A stretch of 64,000 bases of DNA from Herbaspirillum rhizosphaerae (GTDB lineage Bacteria > Pseudomonadota > Gammaproteobacteria > Burkholderiales > Burkholderiaceae_D). The notes beneath the pieces are model-generated. The model did no database searches, was not told where the DNA came from, and saw only the letters and a program-made list of their open reading frames with translations. Positions 53,033 to 64,000 of this stretch are shown piece after piece (the first letter of the stretch is position 1; every line of letters begins with the position of its first letter). Made by a program: the position numbers and the translations under genes. The stretch covers positions 58,020 to 122,019 of the forward strand of contig NZ_LFLU01000017.1 of the NCBI RefSeq assembly GCF_001189965.1. Reading direction: 5' to 3'.

Positions 53033-53066
53033 TTGCGCCGGACGTCCGACATCCCGTCCGGCGCAA
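53033..53066 (+). terminator. second hairpin between urtA and urtB
   Basis: Twelve-base arms TTGCGCCGGACG and CGTCCGGCGCAA with a ten-base loop. Together with the first stem it should stabilise the urtA message or lower downstream transcription. Confidence 0.6.
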
Positions 53067-53166
53067 TCAATGCGGCGGTTCCCCTCCCGGGGCCGCCGGC
53101 ATGAATCTCAGACAAGCGTCGTAAGACCGACTTTCTTTCCGTCTTGCAGTGCCACCGAAAAGAACC

Positions 53167-54783
53167 ATGAGACTTCTCCCCAAGATCATTGCGTCCGCCA
53201 TGCTCACAGGCTGGCTATGCACCCAGGCGATCAGCGCGCATGCCGCGATCGATCCGGCACTGCTCAAGCCGCTGGCCGGCGACGACCCCGATGCGCGGAT
53301 TGCCGCCGTCACCCAGATTGCTGCGCTGGCCAATGCCGACGCACAGAAAATCCTCAACGCGATCAACAGCGATGCGCTGTACGCGACGCCTGCCGGCGAC
53401 GTGCTGATCATCGAAGACGCCGAGGCGTTCAACCCGGCCACCGACAAGACCGGCCCGGCCCCTGACGACGCCGAAGGCATCACCGTCAACAACCGCCTGC
53501 GCGGCGTGGTGGAAGGCGCCTTGTCCGGCCTCAAGCTGTTTTCGCCGGACCGCGCCACGCGCCTGACTGCGGCGACCGAGTTGCTGAAGACCGCCGACGC
53601 GGCACAGACGCCGCTGATCAGCAAGGCGCTGGCGGCGGAAAAAGATCCGCAAATCCAGGAAGTGTTGAAGCAAGTCGTCGCCACCGCCAACCTGCATGCG
53701 CCCGATGCGGCCGCGCGCAAAGCCGCGGTCAAGGCCCTGGCCGAGACCACCAACGCCAACCTGAAGCCGGTGCTGGAACAAATGCTGGCCAAGAATCCCG
53801 ACGGCAGCTATGTCGAAACCGACGAAGGCGTACGCATCGAAGCGGTCCGCACGCTGTCGGCGCTGGACCGTCACCTGTCCATCACCGAATTCGTCGGCAA
53901 GCTGTTCTACGGCGTCTCGCTCGGCAGCGTGCTGTTGCTGGCGGCGCTGGGCCTGGCGATCACCTTCGGCCTGATGGGCATCATCAACATGGCGCACGGC
54001 GAACTGCTGATGATCGGCGCCTACACGACGTATGTATGCCAACTGGTGTTCCGCAAATTCTTCCCCGGCGCGATCGATGCCTATATCGTCGTCGCACTGC
54101 CGGCGGCCTTCATCGTTGCCGCAGCAGTGGGCATTGCGCTGGAACGCCTGGTGATCCGCTGGCTTTACGGCCGCCCGCTGGAAACCCTGCTGTGCACCTG
54201 GGGTATCAGCCTGATGCTGATGCAGGGCGTGCGGTCGATCTTCGGCGCGCAAAACGTCGAAGTCGCCAACCCGAGCTGGATGTCGGGCGGCATCACGGTG
54301 CTGGGTTCGCTGGTGCTGTCGTATAACCGGATCGTGATCATCTTCTTTGCGCTGTTCGTGGTGTTTGCGGTGTGGCTGATCCTCAACAAGACGCGCCTCG
54401 GCCTGTTCGTGCGCGCGGTCACGCAGAATCGCCGCATGGCCGACTGCGTGGGCGTCTCGACCGGCAAGATCGACATGATGACCTTCGGCCTCGGCTGCGG
54501 CATCGCCGGTCTCGGCGGCGTGGCCTTGTCGCAGCTCGGCAATGTCGGCCCCGACCTTGGCCAGGGCTATATCGTCGACTCCTTCATGGTGGTGGTGCTG
54601 GGCGGCGTCGGCCAGTTGGCCGGCACCGTGATCGCCGCGTTCGGCCTGGGCGAGGTGAACAAGTTCCTGGAACCGGTCGCCGGCGCCGTGCTGGCCAAGA
54701 TCGCCATCCTCGTGTTCATCATCGTGTTTATCCAAAAGCGCCCGCAAGGCCTGTTTGCACTGAAAGGCAGGAGCGTGGAATGA
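53167..54783 (+). CDS. urtB: urea ABC transporter, permease UrtB
   Basis: A 538-residue LivH-type permease. A signal peptide (ending SAHA near residue 24) and about 220 periplasmic residues of HEAT-like helices (ARIAAVTQIAALANADAQ and similar) precede the membrane domain, which starts near residue 247 with FYGVSLGSVLLLAALG and MGIINMAHGELLMIGAY. This extra N-terminal domain is usual in UrtB proteins. The ATG at 53167 is preferred over an open frame to 53149. Its stop overlaps the urtC start (ATGA). Confidence 0.93.
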   Translation: MRLLPKIIASAMLTGWLCTQAISAHAAIDPALLKPLAGDDPDARIAAVTQIAALANADAQKILNAINSDALYATPAGDVLIIEDAEAFNPATDKTGPAPDDAEGITVNNRLRGVVEGALSGLKLFSPDRATRLTAATELLKTADAAQTPLISKALAAEKDPQIQEVLKQVVATANLHAPDAAARKAAVKALAETTNANLKPVLEQMLAKNPDGSYVETDEGVRIEAVRTLSALDRHLSITEFVGKLFYGVSLGSVLLLAALGLAITFGLMGIINMAHGELLMIGAYTTYVCQLVFRKFFPGAIDAYIVVALPAAFIVAAAVGIALERLVIRWLYGRPLETLLCTWGISLMLMQGVRSIFGAQNVEVANPSWMSGGITVLGSLVLSYNRIVIIFFALFVVFAVWLILNKTRLGLFVRAVTQNRRMADCVGVSTGKIDMMTFGLGCGIAGLGGVALSQLGNVGPDLGQGYIVDSFMVVVLGGVGQLAGTVIAAFGLGEVNKFLEPVAGAVLAKIAILVFIIVFIQKRPQGLFALKGRSVE

Positions 54784-55903
54784 GTACCCTCAATCTCCCA
54801 TTGAATCTTCCCCTTAAACCTTCGCTGTTTTCGCGGCCGGCCTGGACAGGCATCGTGGTCTTTACCGTGATCCTGGGTCTGCTGCCTATCCTCAACCTGA
54901 TCTTCCCGGCCGGCCATCCGCTGTCCATCTCCAGCTACACCATCGCGCTGATCGGCAAGTTCATGTGCTACGCCATGGCGGCGCTGGCGCTCGATCTGGT
55001 GTGGGGCTACACCGGCATCCTGTCGCTGGGCCACGGCGTGTTCTTTGCGCTGGGCGGCTATGCGCACGGCATGTACCTGATGCGCGCCATCGGCCACGAC
55101 GGCGTGTACCAGAGCGACTTGCCGGACTTCATGGTGTTCCTCAACTGGAAGGCTTATCCGTGGTACTGGTGGATGACCGAGCACTTCTGGTTTGCGATGC
55201 TGCTGGTGGTGCTGGTGCCGGGCGTGCTGGCCTTCGTGTTCGGTTACTTTGCCTTCCGTTCGCGCATCAAGGGCGTGTACTTCTCGATCATCACGCAGGC
55301 GATGACCTTTGCCTTCATGCTGCTGTTCTTCCGCAACGATACCGGCTTCGGCGGCAACAACGGCTTCACCGATTTCAAGCGCATCCTCGGCTTCACGATC
55401 ACGGCGCCGTCGACCAAGGCGGTGCTGTACCTGGTGACGCTGGCCTTCCTGCTCGGTTCGCTGCTGCTGTGCCGCGCCATCGTGACGTCGAAGCTGGGCC
55501 GCGTGCTGCAGGGCGTGCGCGATTCCGAATCGCGGCTGATGTTCATCGGCTACAACCCGCTGTGGTTCAAGCTGTTCGTGTGGACCTTGTCGGCGGTGCT
55601 GTGCGGCATTGCCGGCGCGCTGTACGTGCCGCAGGTCGGCATCATCAATCCGTCCGAAATGTCGCCGGCCAACTCGATTGAGATGGTGATCTGGGCCGCG
55701 GTCGGCGGACGCGGTTCGCTGCTCGGCCCCATCATCGGCGCGTTCACCGTCAACGGTCTCAAGAGCTGGTTCACCGCCGCCTTCCCGGACCTGTGGCTGT
55801 ATGCGCTGGGGCTGATCTTCATCCTCGTGACGCTGTTCCTGCCGCAAGGCATCCTGGGACTGATCAAGAAACTGAAAAAACAAGACTCTGCCAAGGAGGC
55901 CGC

Positions 55904-55907
<4 letters not shown>
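54780..55907 (+). CDS. urtC: urea ABC transporter, permease UrtC
   Basis: A 375-residue LivM-type permease. ALALDLVWGYTGILSLGHGVFFALGGYAHGMYLM (key part GILSLGHGVFFALGGY) and AALCGIAGALYVPQVGIINPSEMSP are family marks (the latter begins after TLSAV). Its ATG overlaps the urtB stop and its own stop overlaps the urtD start, so the three are translationally coupled. The frame continues upstream only through urtB. Confidence 0.93.
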
Positions 55908-56758
<851 letters not shown>

Positions 56759-56791
56759 ACTTAAGCTGCTCAATCCGGAGACGAGAAGAAC

Positions 56792-57490
56792 ATGCTGCAA
56801 GTCAATCAACTGAACCAATACTACGGCGCCGCGCACACCTTGCGCGGCGTGTCGATCAATGTCGAAAAAGGCAAATGCCTGTCGCTGCTCGGCCGCAACG
56901 GCGTCGGCAAGACCACCTTGCTGAAATGCCTGATGGGCGTCTTGCCCGTCGCCGCCGGCAATGTCACCCTGGAAGGCAAGGACATCACCAGACTCAAGCC
57001 GCATCAACGCGCAGGACTGGGGATTGCGTACGTGCCGCAAGGCCGTGAAATCTTCGCGCGCCTGACCGTGGAAGAGAATCTGCTGATGGGCATGGCGACC
57101 AAGTCCGGCCGCAAGGCGTCGACGATCAAGGGCGAAGTCTACGAACTGTTCCCGGTGCTCAAGGAAATGCTGCACCGTCGCGGCGGCGATCTGTCGGGCG
57201 GGCAGCAACAGCAACTGGCGATTGCCCGCGCGTTGCTGGCCGAACCGAAACTGATCATCCTCGACGAACCGACCGAAGGCATCCAGCCCTCGATCATCAA
57301 GGACATCGGCCGCGTGATCAGCCTCTTGCGCCAGCGCGGCGACATCGGCATCCTGCTGTGCGAGCAGTACTTCGATTTTGCGCGCGAACTGGCCGATACC
57401 TTCGTCGTGATGTCGCGCGGCGAAGTCGTCGCCTCGGGCGTGCAGGCGGAGATGGATCACGAAGACGTGAAGAAGCACCTCGCGGTGTAA
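56792..57490 (+). CDS. urtE: urea ABC transporter, ATPase UrtE
   Basis: A 232-residue LivF-type ATPase. Walker A GRNGVGKTT, signature LSGGQQQQ and Walker B LIILDEPTEGIQ are intact. It starts 34 bases after urtD and ends the transporter block; ureD begins 131 bases further on, with a weak GCCGGA/TCCGGC stem between them, so a single long transcript or a second promoter are both possible. Confidence 0.94.
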   Translation: MLQVNQLNQYYGAAHTLRGVSINVEKGKCLSLLGRNGVGKTTLLKCLMGVLPVAAGNVTLEGKDITRLKPHQRAGLGIAYVPQGREIFARLTVEENLLMGMATKSGRKASTIKGEVYELFPVLKEMLHRRGGDLSGGQQQQLAIARALLAEPKLIILDEPTEGIQPSIIKDIGRVISLLRQRGDIGILLCEQYFDFARELADTFVVMSRGEVVASGVQAEMDHEDVKKHLAV

Positions 57491-57620
57491 ACGCATCTTT
57501 GCCCGCGCGCCGTGTTGCCGGATTATCAAGTTCCGGCGACGTGCGTTTTCACGGCAGGTCTGCTATAAACAAAGGTCCGCGCGCCGTCTCGCCCTCATGT
57601 CGCCATAATCAGAACATTGC

Positions 57621-58517
57621 ATGAAACGCATCATTGATCCTGCCGCTGCCGTCACGGAATCCGGCCAAACCGTCGTCGCTGCTCCGCGCCATGAACAGGC
57701 GCGGTTGACGCTGGGCTTTGCCGACGATGCCGGCACCACGCGCATGATCGAGCGCAGCCACTTCGGCCCGCTGCGCGTGCAAAAGCCGCTCTATCCCGAA
57801 CATCCCGCCGTCTGCCATGCCGTCATCGTCCATCCGCCGGGCGGCATCCTTGGCGGCGACGTACTGAACATCACTGCCCATGTCGGCGACAATGCCCATG
57901 CCCTGCTGACCACGCCCGGTGCAGGCAAGTGGTATCGCGCCAACGGCTTCGTCTCTCAGCAGCAGGTAGCGCTGACGGCAACCGCCGGCGCGGCGCTGGA
58001 ATGGCTACCGCAGGAAACCATTTTCTTCAACGACGCCGACGTGCGCATGGAACACCAGGTCGAGCTGGCTGCCGATGCGACGTATATCGGCGGCGAAATC
58101 CTGTGCTTCGGCCGCACCGCCTCGGGCGAATCTTTCGTCAACGGCCGCGTCAGCCAGCGCACCAGCATCCGCCGCGACGGCAAGCTGATCTGGTTCGAAC
58201 AAGGCGCGCTACGCGCAGGGACGTCGTCGATGACGAGCCCTCTGGCATTGGCTGGCTATACGGTGAGCGCGACCTTGATCGCCGTCGGCCTGCCGCTCAA
58301 CGCTGCCTTCCTCGGCGAATTGCGCGAACAAACCAGCGCGTTGGCGCAGGATGGCAATGGCCGCAGCGGCGCGACGCAAATGAAACAAGTATTGGTGCTG
58401 CGCTATCTGGGCAACTCCAGCCAGGTTGCGCGGCAATGGCTGACGCATGCATGGCAGCACATCCGGCCGGAATTGATGCGGCGCGAGGCGATCGTGCCGC
58501 GCATCTGGAATACATAA
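57621..58517 (+). CDS. ureD: urease accessory protein UreD
   Basis: A 298-residue chaperone that docks with UreF and UreG on apo-urease during nickel insertion. [29 protein letters not shown] and [14 protein letters not shown] are UreD signatures. The ATG at 57621 is 131 bases after urtE. Placed ahead of ureA as in most ureDABCEFG operons. Confidence 0.94.
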   Translation: MKRIIDPAAAVTESGQTVVAAPRHEQARLTLGFADDAGTTRMIERSHFGPLRVQKPLYPEHPAVCHAVIVHPPGGILGGDVLNITAHVGDNAHALLTTPGAGKWYRANGFVSQQQVALTATAGAALEWLPQETIFFNDADVRMEHQVELAADATYIGGEILCFGRTASGESFVNGRVSQRTSIRRDGKLIWFEQGALRAGTSSMTSPLALAGYTVSATLIAVGLPLNAAFLGELREQTSALAQDGNGRSGATQMKQVLVLRYLGNSSQVARQWLTHAWQHIRPELMRREAIVPRIWNT

Positions 58518-58554
58518 CGAACATACAAACATCACGCATCAGGGAGAACACGCG

Positions 58555-58857
58555 ATGGAACTCACTCCACGGGAAAAAGACAAGCTGCTGATTTTTACGG
58601 CGGCCTTGGTGGCTGAACGGCGCAAGGCGCGCGGCCTGAAACTGAATTATCCGGAAGCGGTGGCGCTGATCACGGCAGCCATCATGGAAGGCGCGCGCGA
58701 CGGCCGCACGGTTGCCGAGCTGATGTCGGAAGGCACCAAGATCCTGAGCCGCGCCGACGTGATGGATGGCGTGGCGGAGATGATCCCCGACATCCAGGTC
58801 GAAGCGACTTTCCCGGACGGCAGCAAGCTGGTCACGGTTCATCACCCTATTCCTTAA
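58555..58857 (+). CDS. ureA: urease gamma subunit
   Basis: A 100-residue urease gamma subunit: [28 protein letters not shown] and [21 protein letters not shown]. An agggaga ribosome-binding site precedes the ATG. It forms the trimeric urease core with UreB and UreC. Length matches the family exactly. Confidence 0.97.
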   Translation: MELTPREKDKLLIFTAALVAERRKARGLKLNYPEAVALITAAIMEGARDGRTVAELMSEGTKILSRADVMDGVAEMIPDIQVEATFPDGSKLVTVHHPIP

Positions 58858-58868
58858 GGAGCACTGAG

Positions 58869-59191
58869 ATGATTCCAGGAGAAATGCTGGTTGAACCCGG
58901 CGACATCGAACTCAACGTAGGCCGCGCCACGGCGACCGTCACGGTGGCCAACAGCGGCGATCGTCCGATTCAGGTCGGATCGCATTTTCACTTTTTCGAA
59001 ACCAATCCGGCATTGAAATTCGACCGCCAGACTGGTTATGGCATGCGTCTGAACATCGCCGCCGGCACCGCGGTCCGCTTCGAGCCCGGCCAGGAACGCA
59101 CGGTGGAGCTGGTGGCGCTGGCGGGCGAGCGCAAGGTCTATGGTTTCAACGCCAAGGTGATGGGCGCACTCGACAAGAAGGGAAATAAATA

Positions 59192-59192
<1 letters not shown>
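58869..59192 (+). CDS. ureB: urease beta subunit
   Basis: A 107-residue urease beta subunit: [33 protein letters not shown] and [14 protein letters not shown]. Its stop overlaps the ureC start by one base (TAATG), which couples translation of beta and alpha subunits in equal amounts. Confidence 0.97.
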
Positions 59193-60892
<1,700 letters not shown>

Positions 60893-60911
60893 ATATCGCT
60901 TTTAAAACATT

Positions 60912-61421
60912 ATGCTGACCCTGAACACCAAGATCGAACATGCCGAACACGTCGACGGCGAATTGCTGCTGCCCTACGACCAGCGCGAAAAAAGCCGCCT
61001 GCGCGCGACCATGACTTCGGGCGAGGAAGTCGCCGTCTTCACCGTGCGCGGCACCGTGCTGCGCAACGGCGACCTGCTACGCGGCGACGACGGCCGCGTG
61101 GTGAAGATCAACGCCGCCAAGGAGGCGACTTATCGCGTCGAAGCCAGTTCGCCGCATCAGTTGCTGCGCTGCGCCTTCCACCTCGGCAATCGCCACACGC
61201 AGGCGCAAGTCGGCGAGGGCTTCCTGCGTATCCGCAAGGATCCGGTGCTGAAGGAAATGCTGGAAGGCCTGGGCGCGCTGGTGGTTGAAGAAGAAGCTGC
61301 GTTCGAGCCGGAATCCGGCGCTTACGGCGGCGGTCATCATCACCACGGCGACGACCATCATCATCCGCTGGCGCCGATCCCGGTACGCCAGAAGATCCAT
61401 CGCCCCGGCGACAAATCCTGA
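60912..61421 (+). CDS. ureE: urease accessory protein UreE, nickel metallochaperone
   Basis: A 169-residue UreE. The N-terminal peptide-binding domain is followed by the nickel-binding domain (CAFHLGNRHTQAQVGEGFL) and a C-terminal His-rich tail (HHHHGDDHHH, then RQKIHRP) that can hold several nickel ions. The start at 60912 is 19 bases after ureC. It delivers nickel to UreG. Confidence 0.95.
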   Translation: MLTLNTKIEHAEHVDGELLLPYDQREKSRLRATMTSGEEVAVFTVRGTVLRNGDLLRGDDGRVVKINAAKEATYRVEASSPHQLLRCAFHLGNRHTQAQVGEGFLRIRKDPVLKEMLEGLGALVVEEEAAFEPESGAYGGGHHHHGDDHHHPLAPIPVRQKIHRPGDKS

Positions 61422-61435
61422 TACGCGGATCATCC

Positions 61436-62116
61436 ATGCAAGCACAGGCCCTGCTTCATTTGCTCCAGCTGACCAGCCCGTCGCTGCCGATCGGCGCATA
61501 CAGCTATTCGCAGGGGCTGGAAGCGGCCATTGAAAACGGCACGGTAAAGAACGAAGCCGGCGCGCGCGCGTGGATCATCGACTCGCTGCACGAAGTGGTC
61601 GCGCGTTTCGAAGCGCCGATTTTGTGGCGCTTGCTGCAGGCCTTTGCCGGGCGCGATGCGGGCGCGGTGGCGTTGTGGAACGAACGCTTTATCGCCGCGC
61701 GCGATACGGCCGAGTTCCGCGCCGAGACGATACAGATGGGCTATTCGCTGAGCAAGCTGGCCATCGACCTGAAGATCGGCGACGCATCCTTGCTCTGCCT
61801 GATGCAGGCGCAGGGCGAAGTGCCGCTGCCGACGGCCCTGGCGTATGCGGCCGTGGCCTTGAATGTGCCGCATGATGCCGCGTTGCTGGGCATGCTGTTC
61901 GCGTGGGCGGAGAACCAGGTGCTGGTGTGCGTCAAGTCGGTGCCGCTGGGCCAGGTTGCCGGACAACGTTTGCTGTTGTCGTTGCAGCCCGAATTGGAAG
62001 CTGCGGCCAGGACGGCGCAAGAGTTGGCCGACGATGAGCTGTCGAACTGGTCGCCGGGCTTGTCGCTGCTGTCGATGCAGCATGAAGTACAGTACAGCCG
62101 CTTGTACCGGTCTTAG
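61436..62116 (+). CDS. ureF: urease accessory protein UreF
   Basis: A 226-residue all-helical UreF that bridges UreD and the GTPase UreG. The N-terminus LLHLLQLTSPSLPIGAYSYSQGLE is the family signature (seen in full; key part SPSLPIGAYSYSQGLE). It begins 14 bases after ureE and precedes ureG by 69 bases. Confidence 0.95.
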   Translation: MQAQALLHLLQLTSPSLPIGAYSYSQGLEAAIENGTVKNEAGARAWIIDSLHEVVARFEAPILWRLLQAFAGRDAGAVALWNERFIAARDTAEFRAETIQMGYSLSKLAIDLKIGDASLLCLMQAQGEVPLPTALAYAAVALNVPHDAALLGMLFAWAENQVLVCVKSVPLGQVAGQRLLLSLQPELEAAARTAQELADDELSNWSPGLSLLSMQHEVQYSRLYRS

Positions 62117-62185
62117 TGTGGACGTCGTATTGGTCGATCAGAGTCATCTGAATTTTTATAGAATCCGTTTTTAATCGAGATAAAC

Positions 62186-62821
62186 ATGAGCAATCCATCC
62201 TCCCCCAATCCACTGCGCGTCGGCATCGGCGGCCCGGTAGGCTCCGGTAAGACGGCGCTGTGCGAGATGCTGTGCAAACGCATGCGCGATCATTACGACA
62301 TGGCGGTCATCACCAATGACATCTACACCAAGGAAGACATGGAGATCCTGCTGCGCGCCGATGCCTTGCCGGCGGAGCGCCTGATGGGCGTCGAAACCGG
62401 CGGCTGTCCGCACACGGCGATCCGCGAGGACGCCTCGATCAACCTGGAAGCGATCGCGCGCATGAGCGCGGATTTTCCGGATCTGGACCTGATACTGGTA
62501 GAATCCGGCGGCGACAATCTGGCGGCAACATTCAGCCCGGAATTGTCAGATCTGACGATTTACGTGATCGACGTTGCCGGCGGCGAGAAAATTCCGCGCA
62601 AGGGCGGTCCCGGCATCACGCGTTCGGATCTGCTGATCATCAACAAGACCGACCTGGCGCCTTACGTCGGCGCCAATCTCGACATCATGGCGCAGGACGC
62701 CAAGCGCATGCGCGGCGAACGTCCGTTTGTGTTTACCAATCTGCGCAGCGGCGATGGGGTTGAGACGGTGATTGAATACATCCGCAAGCAAGGCTTGCTG
62801 GACGAAAAGAAGCAGGCTTGA
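62186..62821 (+). CDS. ureG: urease accessory GTPase UreG
   Basis: A 211-residue SIMIBI-class GTPase that powers nickel insertion into urease. The P-loop is [10 protein letters not shown], the metal motif is [13 protein letters not shown] with its Cys-Pro-His nickel site, and guanine specificity comes from [10 protein letters not shown]. Length and motif order match the family. Confidence 0.97.
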   Translation: MSNPSSPNPLRVGIGGPVGSGKTALCEMLCKRMRDHYDMAVITNDIYTKEDMEILLRADALPAERLMGVETGGCPHTAIREDASINLEAIARMSADFPDLDLILVESGGDNLAATFSPELSDLTIYVIDVAGGEKIPRKGGPGITRSDLLIINKTDLAPYVGANLDIMAQDAKRMRGERPFVFTNLRSGDGVETVIEYIRKQGLLDEKKQA

Positions 62822-62904
62822 AGAAGCGGACTTGAGATTCAGCTTATTCAGATTAGTTAGGCGCGCGTGCGCATCCACGAAGATTGATACGAAGGAGAAA
62901 AAAC

Positions 62905-63519
62905 ATGTTCCGTATTTCCACCAAGACTGCAATGCGCGCCGGCGCATTGACCATCGCCGTGCTGGCAGCGGGCAGCGCTTTCGCACACCCTGGCCATCCC
63001 GATTCGATGATGGCGGCGTCGGGCAGCTTCAGCGCCGGCTTCGCCCACCCGTTCTCCGGCATCGACCATTTGCTGGCCATGCTGGCCGTCGGCCTGTGGG
63101 CCGCACAGAACAAGCGTTCCGCCATGTGGGTATTGCCGCTGGCGTTTCCGCTGATGATGGTGATCGGCGCATTGCTGGCATTTGCCGGGCTTGAATTCCC
63201 TGCTGCCGAAACCGGCATTGCCGCATCGGTCGCCGTGCTCGGCCTGTTGATCGCCTTCGCCGTGAAGATGCCATTATGGGCAAGCACGGTGGTGGTGTCG
63301 CTGTTCGCGCTGTTCCACGGCTACGCGCACGGCAGCGAATTGCCGCATGGTTCGTCGGCAGCAATGTATGGTCTTGGTTTTGTACTGGCAACCGCGATAT
63401 TGCATGCAGCCGGTTTGGGTATCGGCCTGTTCGCCGGCAAGCAGATGGCAGATAAGGTCGTGCGCATCGGCGGCATTGGTATCGCTGCCGTGGGTGCGTA
63501 TCTGCTCGCAGGTGTGTAA
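62905..63519 (+). CDS. HupE/UreJ family membrane protein, probable nickel permease
   Basis: A 204-residue membrane protein. A signal peptide (ending SAFA) precedes HPGHPDSM, and the family motif GFAHPFSGIDHLLAMLAVGLWA follows; a second histidine motif is FHGYAHGSELP. About six membrane helices follow. HupE/UreJ proteins are secondary nickel carriers and the position after ureG fits nickel supply to urease. The start at 62905 is supported by gaaggaga; the longer frame to 62884 is not. Confidence 0.9.
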   Translation: MFRISTKTAMRAGALTIAVLAAGSAFAHPGHPDSMMAASGSFSAGFAHPFSGIDHLLAMLAVGLWAAQNKRSAMWVLPLAFPLMMVIGALLAFAGLEFPAAETGIAASVAVLGLLIAFAVKMPLWASTVVVSLFALFHGYAHGSELPHGSSAAMYGLGFVLATAILHAAGLGIGLFAGKQMADKVVRIGGIGIAAVGAYLLAGV

Positions 63520-63567
63520 CGTACTGAAGCCGGGTCGCCGATGAATGTCGGCGATCAGCTTGAATTG

Positions 63568-63595
63568 AAAGCCGCGTTTCGACGCGGCTTTTTTG
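63568..63595 (+). terminator. terminator of the urease operon
   Basis: Arms GCCGCGT and ACGCGGC with the tetraloop TTCG, extended by AA/TT pairs, followed by a T-tract. It closes the ure transcript 48 bases after the last gene. Confidence 0.92.
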
Positions 63596-64000
63596 TTGTC
63601 TGGACGGTGTGTGGTGGTTCGGATGTTGGGTTCAGGCGTGGGGTGGTCGTGAGTGGAGTCTCTGGTTGCGCAGCATTGCTGGTATTGGATTGGAGGTTAT
63701 TAGAAGAGGAAGTGCTGTCTCTCAGAGCGGGGCCAGACGTCTCTAGAAGGAAGAGCAATGGGGAGATAGGCGGGAGAAGGTATAGCCAGGGCGGATGTTG
63801 CCGATGCTTGAGAAGCGAGTAAGGCGATGAGTGGTCAGCGGGTCTTGCGAGGGAGCGGAGGTAGGTTACGGTTAAGGTCGTGAGAGGAGGTTGCGATGAT
63901 GTGGAGCTGTTTTCCGATCAGGATCAGCAGGTGTGCTGACGGAATAAATAGCGAACAGAGAACGGCGATCGGACAGCAAAAAGCCCCACACCTGATGGTA
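63596..64000. other. right-hand spacer without a supported gene
   Basis: About 400 bases of G-rich plus strand without a convincing frame, RNA gene or long repeat. Near the edge, AAAAAGCCCCACACC would read as a hairpin arm and T-tract on the minus strand, so a minus-strand gene may lie just beyond the window. Confidence 0.45.

Noticed and set aside
53215..54747. A 510-residue minus-strand frame opposite urtB
   Set aside because: UrtB has clear signal peptide and permease motifs on the other strand; this frame is His/Gln/Arg-rich noise.
63541..63822. A 93-residue plus-strand frame at the right edge
   Set aside because: It starts inside the urease terminator region and has an atypical Gly/Val/Arg-rich composition without a ribosome-binding site.

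Overview
The window looks like a chromosomal segment of a GC-rich betaproteobacterium, most likely Oxalobacteraceae and Herbaspirillum-like. This is inferred from the gene repertoire (urt plus ure island, second IF-1 gene, many chemoreceptors with WEEF/WETF tails) and from composition; no rRNA or tRNA gene is present to prove it. Nearly all of the sequence is coding. I see no insertion sequence, prophage, CRISPR array or tRNA. The first gene is cut by the left edge.

Layout. 1-5.3 kb: leucine/isovalerate breakdown genes (3-methylcrotonyl-CoA carboxylase biotin subunit, HMG-CoA lyase) with a metallo-beta-lactamase-fold hydrolase, a glyoxylate/hydroxypyruvate reductase and a YbaK-type tRNA editing protein. 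5.3-24 kb: mixed housekeeping and accessory genes: a chemoreceptor, nitronate monooxygenase, an MFS/META-lipoprotein/hydrolase operon, an HD-GYP protein, a second MFS carrier, hisC, a DUF4337 protein, a small molybdopterin-type periplasmic protein, PanS, an orphan periplasmic binding protein, EttA and RarD. 22.3-30.6 kb: an eight-gene minus-strand operon (GntR/FCD regulator, peptide-type ABC importer, amidase, ureidoglycolate lyase) that looks like a ureide-type nitrogen uptake and degradation unit. 31-39.4 kb: a Bcr/CflA efflux pump, then a signalling stretch made of a sugar-type binding lipoprotein, a membrane diguanylate cyclase and two convergent chemoreceptors. 39.5-44.6 kb: a chlorite-dismutase-family protein, a Gfo/Idh/MocA oxidoreductase, YjdM, and a sulfonate-binding protein paired with a flavin monooxygenase. 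44.8-49.6 kb: a cold/RNA-remodelling neighbourhood: a DEAD-box helicase with three tandem C-terminal RNA-binding domains, an IF-1 paralogue and a cold-shock protein. 49.8-51.5 kb: an HD hydrolase and a ferritin-like diiron protein. 51.7-63.5 kb: a complete urea island, urtABCDE then ureDABCEFG and a HupE/UreJ permease, headed by a probable sigma-54 promoter. The last 480 bases hold a terminator and no gene I can support.

How the genes fit together. Urea taken up by UrtABCDE is hydrolysed by the nickel urease built by UreDEFG. Ureidoglycolate lyase in the ureide operon would itself release urea and glyoxylate, and the reductase at 2.8 kb could use the glyoxylate, so several separate loci may converge on one nitrogen-scavenging route (inference). 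The GG-N10-GC element before urtA fits nitrogen control.

Most interesting points: the triple RNA-binding-domain helicase and its cold-shock neighbourhood, the permease-less binding protein next to a diguanylate cyclase, the amidase/AllA/ABC operon with a perfect palindromic operator, a two-copy intergenic palindromic repeat, and several strong hairpins that may tune binding-protein versus permease expression. None of these is proven to be a new system from sequence alone.
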